A stretch of 11,619 bases of DNA, taken from assembly GCA_016931085.1 (NCBI GenBank), contig JAFGFO010000450.1, forward strand, positions 1-11,619, written 5' to 3'. A program made the translations under genes and the position numbers. Under the pieces are notes generated by a model that was not told the origin of the DNA, did not search any database, and was given only the letters and a program-made list of their open reading frames with translations. The DNA is from Thermoflexales bacterium (GTDB lineage Bacteria; Chloroflexota; Anaerolineae; Fen-1058). Numbering within the stretch: the first letter of the stretch is position 1; each line of letters begins with the position of its first letter. This document shows positions 1 through 5,938 of this stretch, piece after piece.

Positions 1-96
1 GCGAAAGGCTCAAATCCAGTGAATATAATCGACGGGACACGCTCAAATTATGCGCGCCGGCTTGTCCCCGGGGCGAAACGGTCTCTGTAGCTTGAT

Positions 97-124
97 TTGC
101 CAATTTCCAGTTTCGTGGTATAAT
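97..124 (+). promoter_or_regulatory. Extended -10 promoter upstream of the EF-G gene
   Basis: A sigma-70-type promoter is visible: -35 TTGCCA at 97-102, a 16-bp spacer, and -10 TATAAT at 119-124 with a TG two bases upstream (TGGTATAAT), an extended -10. Transcription should start near 131, about 97 bases before the EF-G start codon. The -35 and spacer are built from heptamer-like units (CAATTTC, CAGTTTC) that recur at the divergent operon promoter near 10098-10111. No promoter is seen between this one and the gene. Confidence 0.75.
100..113 (-). repeat. Two degenerate heptamer units at the EF-G promoter
   Basis: Read on the minus strand this is AAACTGG-AAATTGG. It matches AAACTGG-CAATTGG at 10098-10111 (plus strand) at 13 of 14 positions, so the two are inverted copies 10 kb apart. 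Both lie just upstream of a -10 box of a gene reading away from them. Confidence 0.5.
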
Positions 125-139
125 GTCCTTTCGTGTGTG

Positions 140-177
140 GCGTTCAGCCGCAGCAGCATGGCGGCTGAACGCTTTTT
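140..177 (+). terminator. Intrinsic terminator/attenuator-like hairpin in the EF-G leader
   Basis: A perfect 12-bp inverted repeat, GCGTTCAGCCGC (140-151) and GCGGCTGAACGC (161-172), encloses a 9-base loop and is followed at once by TTTTT (173-177). This is the form of a Rho-independent terminator pointing along the plus strand. It lies about 9 bases after the predicted start of transcription at 131 and 50 bases before the EF-G start codon, so it may attenuate that gene. It could also end a transcript entering from the left of the window. No clear competing antiterminator stem was found. Confidence 0.75.
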
Positions 178-191
178 GTGGGAAAGACACG

Positions 192-205
192 GACTGAAGA
201 CTGAG
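192..205 (+). repeat. Heptamer pair GACTGAA-GACTGAG in the EF-G leader
   Basis: Two adjacent 7-bp units differ at the last base. They lie between the leader hairpin and the ribosome-binding site. Taken alone this could be chance; it is listed because similar units occur at several other gene borders in the window. Confidence 0.35.
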
Positions 206-227
206 TTTTTGCAAGAGGACGGAACTT

Positions 228-2327
228 ATGAGTAAGAAAGAAGCGCCTATCGAAAAAGTGCGCATCATTGGTGTTTTCGCTCACGTGGACGCCGGCAAGA
301 CGACCACGTCGGAAGCTATTTTGTATTTTACCGGCCGCGTTCATCGCCAGGGGGACGTCGACGATGGCAATACCCAACTGGATTGGATGGCACAGGAACG
401 CGAGCGCGGCATCACCATCATGTCGGCCGCCACGGCCTGCCACTGGTGTGGCCACCGCATCAACTTGATCGACACGCCCGGTCACATCGACTTTACCGCC
501 GAGGTTGTGCGTTCCATCCGTGTCATCGACAGCGCCGTCATCGTGTTGTGTGGCACGAGCGGCGTCGAGCCGCAAACCGAAACGGTGTGGATGCACGCTG
601 ACCAGGGCAAGCTGCCGCGCATGATCTTTATCAACAAGCTCGACCGCCTGGGGGCCGATTTCGACCGCGTTTTGAGCGACATCCACACACGCCTGACACC
701 CAGGGCCGTCCCGCTTCAACTGCCCATCGGGCTTGAAGCCGAGTTTACCGGCTTGGTCGATCTGTTGACGCAGCAGGCACTGATCTGGAGCAACGGCGAT
801 GACGATCCCAGCCTGGCCGAGATCCCGCCCGCGATGCTTCCTCCGGTGGCGGCCGCGCGCGAAACGCTAATCGACGCGATCTGTGAGACAGATAACGATC
901 TCCTCGCGCAGCGCCTGGAGGGTCTGGAGCCCAGGCTGGAGGTGCTGCAGGCCGCGCTGCGGCGAGCGACTGTCACCCGCCAGTTGGTGCCCATCCTGTG
1001 TGGCGCTTCGCGTAACCGCATTGGCGTGCAGCCACTGCTTGACGCGATCGTGGCTTATCTGCCTTCGCCGGTGGACGTGCCCCCCAGGCTGGGGACGCTT
1101 CCCGGCAGCGAAGAGTTGGCCGAGCGGCCGGCCTGTTTCGACGCGCCGTTCTGCGCCTCGGCCTTCAAAATCGTCACCGACCCGCACGTAGGCCACCTGA
1201 CGTGGGTGCGCGTTTTCTCCGGCCGCTTGGACGCGGGCGATGCGATCTATAATGCTCGCACGGGAGAAAAAGAGCGGATGGGGCGCATCTATCGCATGCA
1301 CGGCAACGAGCGCGAGCAGGCCAGTTTCCTGGCGGCCAGCGACGTCGTCGCGTTGGTGGGTCTCAAGTCGGCCACCACTGGCGACACCTTGTGCGATCCG
1401 GCCCATCCGATTGTATTGGAAGAGTTTTCCTTCCCGGAACCCGTCATTGCCGTGGCCTTGGCCGCCTCGTCCGCCGGCGAGCGCGACAAGCTGCACGAGG
1501 CCGTCGTGCGCTTGTGCAACGAAGATCCGACGCTGATCAGCCGCTTCGACCCCGAAACAGGCGAGCTGACGCTGTCTGGCATGGGCGAGCTGCATCTGGA
1601 AATTGTGGTCGAGAGGCTGCGGCGAGAGTTTGGTCTTTCGCCGCAGGCGAGCTCTCCGCAGGTCGCTTATCGCGAGACCGTGCGCCAGGGAGCCGAAGTA
1701 GTCAGCACCTACAAGAAGCAGAGCGGCGGGCATGGCCATTTCGCCGAGGTGCACTTGCGCGTCGAGCCGCTGGAGGCGGGCGAGGGGGTCGTGTTCGAAG
1801 ACGAGTCTTTGCCGTCCGAGTTCCCGCACGAGTTCGTGCGCCCCACCCAGATGGGCGTGCTCGAGGCGTTGGAGAAGGGTGTGATCGCCGGTTACCCGGT
1901 CACCGATTTGCGTGTGGCGCTGCTGGGTGGCCGCTTTCACGAGGTGGATTCGGCCGCCATGGATTTTCAAATCGCGGGCTCGGTGGCCGTGAAGCAGGCG
2001 GTGATCAAGGCGCGCGCGGCGCTCATGGAGCCAGTCATGCGCATCGACTTGAACGTGCTCGAGGAGCACCTGGGCAGCGTCGTGGCTGACATCGGCCGGC
2101 GACGGGGCAGCGTGAACGCCATGAACGTGCGGGGCAACCTGCGCAATGTGGATGGCGAAGTGCCGCTCGCGGAGGCGCGCGGCTATGCCACCGAGCTGCG
2201 CAGTATGACGCAGGGGCGGGGTAACTTTACGCTCGAATTCCGCCGCTACGACGTCGTGCCCGAGTTCATCGCCGAGCAGGTCATCCGCCAGCGCAAAGCA
2301 GACGGCAAGGTGCCCGAACGGGCTTAG
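228..2327 (+). CDS. fusA: Elongation factor G, divergent paralogue-like form
   Basis: A translational GTPase that would drive tRNA-mRNA translocation and possibly ribosome recycling in the cytoplasm. At 699 residues it has full EF-G length. The G-domain motifs are intact: AHVDAGKT (18-25), RGIT (60-63), DTPGH (82-86), NKLD (136-139) and GAS (259-261). Domain II carries the SGRL...GLK...GDTLCD signature (331-390), domain III GMGELHLE (451-458), and domain IV ends with an RRRG segment (624-627). The domain IV tip reads GGRFHEVDS, keeping the His (571) that aligns with the functionally important EF-G tip histidine. Several normally conserved stretches are altered: NTQLDWM for the usual GAATMDWM, SAAMDF for SSELAF, and QASSPQVAYRET. 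This fits a second EF-G (EF-G2-like) rather than a housekeeping copy, but the rest of the genome is not visible. No rpsL, rpsG or tuf neighbours are present. The ATG at 228 follows AGAGGA (214-219) by 8 bases. Confidence 0.9.
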   Translation: MSKKEAPIEKVRIIGVFAHVDAGKTTTSEAILYFTGRVHRQGDVDDGNTQLDWMAQERERGITIMSAATACHWCGHRINLIDTPGHIDFTAEVVRSIRVIDSAVIVLCGTSGVEPQTETVWMHADQGKLPRMIFINKLDRLGADFDRVLSDIHTRLTPRAVPLQLPIGLEAEFTGLVDLLTQQALIWSNGDDDPSLAEIPPAMLPPVAAARETLIDAICETDNDLLAQRLEGLEPRLEVLQAALRRATVTRQLVPILCGASRNRIGVQPLLDAIVAYLPSPVDVPPRLGTLPGSEELAERPACFDAPFCASAFKIVTDPHVGHLTWVRVFSGRLDAGDAIYNARTGEKERMGRIYRMHGNEREQASFLAASDVVALVGLKSATTGDTLCDPAHPIVLEEFSFPEPVIAVALAASSAGERDKLHEAVVRLCNEDPTLISRFDPETGELTLSGMGELHLEIVVERLRREFGLSPQASSPQVAYRETVRQGAEVVSTYKKQSGGHGHFAEVHLRVEPLEAGEGVVFEDESLPSEFPHEFVRPTQMGVLEALEKGVIAGYPVTDLRVALLGGRFHEVDSAAMDFQIAGSVAVKQAVIKARAALMEPVMRIDLNVLEEHLGSVVADIGRRRGSVNAMNVRGNLRNVDGEVPLAEARGYATELRSMTQGRGNFTLEFRRYDVVPEFIAEQVIRQRKADGKVPERA

Positions 2328-3022
2328 CGCCTGAAAGCTGAAAGCTGAAAGCTGAAAGCAGACTGCCACCACCATGCAGCGGCGCCGAGAACCAGCGCCT
2401 CTAGCACGATTGCCGCGCAAATCAGCGCCGTCACGTCGATCCAAAACTGGATCGGATAAAGGCGGATGAGGGTGTCTGTGTAGGCGAATAGCCAACTATC
2501 GCCGCTGAAAAATATTTGGTGAAAGGTGGTAAAAAAGCTGTTCCACGCCACCAGGCCAAAAACGCCGCTTCCCACCACTGCGACGAGCGTGACCAACGCG
2601 CCGCTTCTCAATGCCCCTGCTAGGGCCGGCCGCGCCTCACGCTCGCGATACAAGCCCGCCGCTGCCACCAGCAGTACCACACAACACGCGGCTTGCAGGG
2701 CGAACAACTGCCCCGCCACGTTGCGAACGTCAAGCATGTGCTCGATCTCGCGTTCCTGGAATGCCGCCCGCCCGTCGTCAAAACGTGCCTCCCACAATGC
2801 CTCCATCCCGCGCGGCCCGGCGATGGACTCTAGCCCGTCCAGCGCCAGGCGGGTGCGTTCGGCCTGGCCCATGCCGAACGCATCCGGCGGAAAGCCCGCC
2901 CGCCCATATTCGAAATGAATGATCCACGGCTGCATGACCACGCGCGCCGGCAGCACGGCCAGCACGATCGGCACGGCCACGATGATGACACATTGAGCCA
3001 GGCGAATTTGCCAACGCTTCAT
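2324..3022 (-). CDS. DUF1461 (TIGR01906-like) integral membrane protein
   Basis: A 232-residue membrane protein of unknown function. Hydrophobic segments lie at about 9-27, 104-124, 141-162 and 196-216. The stretch 163-196, with FHQIFF, DSWLF, DTLIRLYP and FWID, is the recognisable hallmark of DUF1461 proteins. The ATG at 3022 overlaps the TGA of the upstream gene in an ATGA (3019-3022), so translation is probably coupled. It is the last gene of the minus-strand block. Its C-terminus (QSAFSFQLSAF) is encoded by the four CTGAAAG heptamers at 2331-2358 read on this strand and is probably not part of the ancestral protein. The TAA stop (2324-2326) overlaps the stop of the convergent EF-G gene, so no intergenic terminator separates them. 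Family assignment is by motif recognition; the biochemical role is unknown. Confidence 0.82.
   Translation of the reverse strand: MKRWQIRLAQCVIIVAVPIVLAVLPARVVMQPWIIHFEYGRAGFPPDAFGMGQAERTRLALDGLESIAGPRGMEALWEARFDDGRAAFQEREIEHMLDVRNVAGQLFALQAACCVVLLVAAAGLYREREARPALAGALRSGALVTLVAVVGSGVFGLVAWNSFFTTFHQIFFSGDSWLFAYTDTLIRLYPIQFWIDVTALICAAIVLEALVLGAAAWWWQSAFSFQLSAFRR
2331..2358. repeat. Four perfect tandem CTGAAAG heptamers
   Basis: Four identical 7-bp units (2331-2337, 2338-2344, 2345-2351, 2352-2358) sit 3 bases past the EF-G stop codon. They lie inside the 3' end of the convergent DUF1461 gene, where three units equal 21 bases and so keep the reading frame open. Short tandem heptamers of this sort are known from cyanobacteria and, from general experience, from Chloroflexota. 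Confidence 0.9.
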
Positions 3023-4536
3023 CTCACCACGCTCATGATATAGCCCAGCACGATCGCGTTGGTCATCTGCTCCACCGGCGCCTTGTCGTCGGTGAACACC
3101 ACGCCCGAAGCCGCGACGGGATACAGGTTCTCCAGCGCTTCGCCTGCCACCTCGCGCAGGAATGTGTGCGGCATGGCGCCGGCGTTCAGGCGCAAGTTGT
3201 CCGGTGTGGTGGGCTGCTGGGTGGCAAAGACGATGGCATTGAAGGTGTCTGGCAGGTTGGCGGTGTGCACCGAGGGAAAGACGGTGGACAGCGTGGCCAC
3301 CATCGCCTCGACCATGCGCCAGTCGTCGTCGGTATGCCCAACGTTGATCACGATGACCCCGTCCTCGCTCAAATGCTCGCGTGCCAGCAAGAAAAACTCG
3401 CGCGTGGTCAGGTGCCAGGGAATGTAGGGCAGGCGATAGGCATCCACGCCGATGACGGAGTAGCGCTGGTCGCTGTGCGCCAGGGCATAACGCCCGTCGC
3501 CTACAATCACGTTCAGGTTAGGCTGATTCATGTCAAACCAGTCTCGCCCAACCTGGACGATGCGCGGGTCGATTTCAATGCCGTCGATCGCTATCGGCCC
3601 GTAGATTTCGCTGAGCTGGCGGGCGATCGTGCCGGCGGCCAGGCCGACGATGGCCACCCGCTCCGGCGCGCGCGCGCTTGGCGGCGGGTTAAAGTACGGC
3701 GCGAGCGCGAAATAGTCCCACGTGCCGTAGGTACGCAGGTGATGAGGGTTGTAGACCGAGTGAATGCCTTGCCCTTCGTTCAGGTACAGGTAACGCACGC
3801 CGTCGTATTCGGCCACCTGGATATAGTTATAGCTCGATTCGGTTTCGAACAGCGCGCCGTCGATGGCCTTGATGGGCTGGCCGCGCAGCCACCAACTCAA
3901 CAGCAGCAAAAGGGCGGGCATCCAGCCGTAGCGCAGCCGGCCTGGGCCCAGGCCGGCCAATGCCACGCCCATCAGCGCCAACGACAGCAGAAGGAAGGTC
4001 GCGCGAGTGCCCAGGTTGGGGATCAAGATCAGTACAGGCAAGAAGGTGCCCAAGAAGCTGCCGGCGGTGGAGACGGCGTACACCAGTCCGGCCGTATTCC
4101 CGGCGTGATCGAGATCTCGCATGGCCAGCCGGATGGCGAATGGCGACACGCAGCCCAGCAAGGTCACAGGCACACTGAGCAGAATCAAGACGGCGGTGAA
4201 CGACCCCCCCAGCAGGCCAACGTCGTAAGTGCTCATCCCCCCGACCGCCCATTGTAACACGGGGCGGGCAGCGAACGGCACCAAGCCGATCGTGAATGCG
4301 CCCCAGGCGATGATGGCATACAGCGTTGAGGAGCGTGGAGAACGGTCGGCCCAACGACCGCCGATCACGTAACCCGCTGATAGATAAAGCAGGATCAAGC
4401 CAATGATGACAGCCCACACCAGGTTGGAGGTCCCAAAAAAAGGCTCAATCAAGCGGGAAGCTGACATCTCTACGGCTAGGGTGACACAGCCGCTGACAAA
4501 GACGGTGAAATAAAGATAAGCGCGCGATGAATTCAT
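3019..4536 (-). CDS. Fused MFS-type transporter/spermidine synthase-like membrane protein
   Basis: A 505-residue protein with two parts. The N-terminal half (about 8-215) is a run of hydrophobic helices, opening with a segment containing SGCVTLAVEMSASRLIEPFFG, typical of bacterial fused MFS/spermidine-synthase proteins. The C-terminal half is a methyltransferase-fold domain like that of spermidine synthases: VAIVGLAAGT (nucleotide-binding loop), GIEIDPRIV (acidic end of strand 2) and VIVGDGRYAL (adenosine-contact motif). In true polyamine synthases the catalytic loop reads DS(T/S)DP; here it is VDAYRLP, keeping the first Asp only. Aminopropyl transfer is therefore doubtful and the function should be left open. 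It starts 6 bases after the Thr/Pro-rich gene upstream and overlaps the next gene by 4 bases, so it belongs to the same transcription unit. The ATG at 4536 has only a weak upstream ribosome-binding match. Confidence 0.85.
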   Translation of the reverse strand: MNSSRAYLYFTVFVSGCVTLAVEMSASRLIEPFFGTSNLVWAVIIGLILLYLSAGYVIGGRWADRSPRSSTLYAIIAWGAFTIGLVPFAARPVLQWAVGGMSTYDVGLLGGSFTAVLILLSVPVTLLGCVSPFAIRLAMRDLDHAGNTAGLVYAVSTAGSFLGTFLPVLILIPNLGTRATFLLLSLALMGVALAGLGPGRLRYGWMPALLLLLSWWLRGQPIKAIDGALFETESSYNYIQVAEYDGVRYLYLNEGQGIHSVYNPHHLRTYGTWDYFALAPYFNPPPSARAPERVAIVGLAAGTIARQLSEIYGPIAIDGIEIDPRIVQVGRDWFDMNQPNLNVIVGDGRYALAHSDQRYSVIGVDAYRLPYIPWHLTTREFFLLAREHLSEDGVIVINVGHTDDDWRMVEAMVATLSTVFPSVHTANLPDTFNAIVFATQQPTTPDNLRLNAGAMPHTFLREVAGEALENLYPVAASGVVFTDDKAPVEQMTNAIVLGYIMSVVR

Positions 4537-4542
4537 GAAAGC

Positions 4543-5217
4543 CTAGTGTCTTTTGCCCAAGCGCCAGAGCAGCCCGGCTGGAAGCAGGAGCAGAATCAGG
4601 CTCACGGCCGTGCCTGCCAGGCACAACGCCACGAGGCCGGGCACCGGCAGCTTGCTCGACGACGATGAGCCGGCATGGGCGTCGGGCGGCGTGCCAGGCT
4701 GCGAAAGGCTGCTGGTCGAGCTGGGCAACTGCCCAGGCTCGGGCGTGCTTGAGATGATGGCCGCTGTCGAGTGGGCAGCCGGCCCAGGGGTAGGCGTCAT
4801 GTCAGAGATGCTAGCCTGCGTGACACTGGGAGTCTGCAAGGGCTTGGTCAAGGTGGCGATCGCCGTTTCCACGGCCGGTGAGGGGGGTGTCCCCAAAACT
4901 GTTGCTGGCAAGCTAGGCGTTCGAGTCGCTGAGGGTGTGTGTGCGGGTGGCGTCCAACTGGGCTGCCCAGCCGCCTGGGTCGGCACTGGAGTAGAAGGTT
5001 GAGTCGTCTCGCCTGGAGGCTGGGTAGCTTCGGTTGGCGGGTGAGTGACCGGGACGACCGTGACTGGATTGACTGTGACGGGCAGGGGGGTCGGCGTGCG
5101 GGTGGGCACGGTGGGATTTTGGGCAAGAACCTCCCACTTTACCGGCCACGATGACAGCCAGGCGAGCAGCACGAGGGTGATAGCTGCGATCACGTGCGGG
5201 CGGGTGAGTTTGGGCAT
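4543..5217 (-). CDS. Thr/Pro/Ser-rich (mucin-like) membrane-anchored surface protein, copy 2
   Basis: A 224-residue low-complexity protein. Residues 8-26 form a signal-peptide or signal-anchor helix containing LLAWLSSWPVKW, with a possible cleavage after VLAQ (about 33). Residues 36-185 are almost all Thr, Pro, Ser, Ala and Val, beginning with TVPTRTPTP, a likely extended and glycosylated stalk. Residues 192-216 form a membrane helix followed by a basic tail (RLGKRH). KLPVPG just before the helix looks like a sortase LPXTG signal with Pro for Thr. The ATG at 5217 is preferred over one at 5256 because GGAAGAGAG lies directly before it, the signal sequence follows at once, and overlap with the upstream gene is avoided. 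It is paralogous to the gene at 5246-5917: the start regions are alike in protein and DNA. No enzymatic domain is seen. Function is inferred from composition and context only. Confidence 0.75.
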   Translation of the reverse strand: MPKLTRPHVIAAITLVLLAWLSSWPVKWEVLAQNPTVPTRTPTPLPVTVNPVTVVPVTHPPTEATQPPGETTQPSTPVPTQAAGQPSWTPPAHTPSATRTPSLPATVLGTPPSPAVETAIATLTKPLQTPSVTQASISDMTPTPGPAAHSTAAIISSTPEPGQLPSSTSSLSQPGTPPDAHAGSSSSSKLPVPGLVALCLAGTAVSLILLLLPAGLLWRLGKRH

Positions 5218-5242
5218 CTCTCTTCCTTCGATTGGTGACGGG

Positions 5243-5256
5243 TCCTCACTCGTCAC
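5243..5256 (-). repeat. Degenerate heptamer pair at the junction of the two surface-protein genes
   Basis: On the minus strand this reads GTGACGA-GTGAGGA, two 7-bp units matching at 6 of 7 positions. It spans the last codons and stop of the upstream surface-protein gene. It is weak alone and is included because other gene borders here carry heptamers. Confidence 0.3.
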
Positions 5257-5917
5257 GCACGAGCGAGCGCCGTCGCCGGATCGACTGCGTTCCCAGCCAG
5301 GCGATAAGCAGTAACAGGGCCATGCTCGTCGCCGCGCATATCCCCCCCGAGCTGCCAGAGGTGGCGGCCGGCACCTCGGCTTGGGGTGTCGATGCGATCG
5401 ATGGGGCTGGGGGTGTGGCTGTCTGTGGGCGGCTTGTGCGGGTGGCAGTTGGAGACCCTGGGGATGGTGTGACGCTTGCTGGCGCCGTGGTGACCGTGGC
5501 TGCTGGCGATGGCGTGATGGAAGGTGTGCTGGTCAGCCGGCTGGCTGTTGCTGTCATCGTAACCGTGATAGTGGGCCGCAGAAGGGGCGTGAGCGTTTGT
5601 GCCGGCGGCGTCAAGGTGCTGGTCGGCGGATCCGCCGTCGGGGTTGGCTCGCTGGGCTTCCATGGCTTTGTGGTTGGGGTGATCTCAACGACGGGCTGCG
5701 TTGGTTGGATCCCCAGCCGGGTAGGGGGAGGTGGCTCCTGGGTTGGTTTGGGTGGCGCTTGGGTTACGGGGACGACAGTGCCTGGTTTGGGTGTAGGTGT
5801 GCGCGTAGGCACGGTCTGGTTCAGCCCCCCCGCCCAGGCCACAGGCCACGACGACAACCACGTGAGCAGCAACAGGGCTGCCACCACAATGATAGGTGAG
5901 CGTGTCTTTTTGAACAT
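5246..5917 (-). CDS. Thr/Pro/Ser-rich (mucin-like) membrane-anchored surface protein, copy 1
   Basis: A 223-residue protein built like its downstream neighbour. Residues 8-27 form a hydrophobic export signal (containing LLTWLSSWPVAWA, likely cleavage near 29). Residues 34-185 are a Thr/Pro/Ser-rich stretch beginning TVPTRTPTPKPGTVVPVTQ. Residues 194-210 are a membrane helix, with RRRR right after it. The SSGG before the helix, a Cys, and the Arg cluster after it recall GlyGly-CTERM/MYXO-CTERM-like tripartite anchors, though this is only a resemblance. The ATG at 5917 follows AAAGGGA closely and lies 21 bases after the DUF2723 stop, so the genes are probably cotranscribed. The dense Thr/Ser content and the adjacent GT-C-type glycosyltransferase suggest it is an O-glycosylated surface stalk. 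The reverse-strand open frame through the same region is Val/Gly-rich and has no coherent protein features. Confidence 0.75.
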   Translation of the reverse strand: MFKKTRSPIIVVAALLLLTWLSSWPVAWAGGLNQTVPTRTPTPKPGTVVPVTQAPPKPTQEPPPPTRLGIQPTQPVVEITPTTKPWKPSEPTPTADPPTSTLTPPAQTLTPLLRPTITVTMTATASRLTSTPSITPSPAATVTTAPASVTPSPGSPTATRTSRPQTATPPAPSIASTPQAEVPAATSGSSGGICAATSMALLLLIAWLGTQSIRRRRSLVRDE

Positions 5918-5938
5918 ACATCCCTTTCTTTGGCCAGC

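Noticed and set aside
24..29. TATAAT near the left edge of the window as another promoter
   Set aside because: The position for a -35 box (near 1-7) reads GCGAAAG, which is not a match, and nothing downstream needs it given the much better promoter at 97-124.
1..96. A partial gene or RNA at the left edge
   Set aside because: No convincing reading frame, ribosome-binding site or RNA fold is visible in these bases; nothing can be supported.
867..2495. A 542-codon open frame on the minus strand opposite the EF-G gene
   Set aside because: It is antisense to an unmistakable EF-G, is rich in Arg/His/Gln, has no recognisable domain, and runs into the DUF1461 region. It is a shadow caused by high GC at codon position 3.
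3166..4257. A 363-codon open frame on the plus strand opposite the MFS/spermidine-synthase-like gene
   Set aside because: Its composition is Gln/His/Arg/Gly-rich with no domain or membrane pattern, while the minus-strand frame has conserved motifs and operon spacing.
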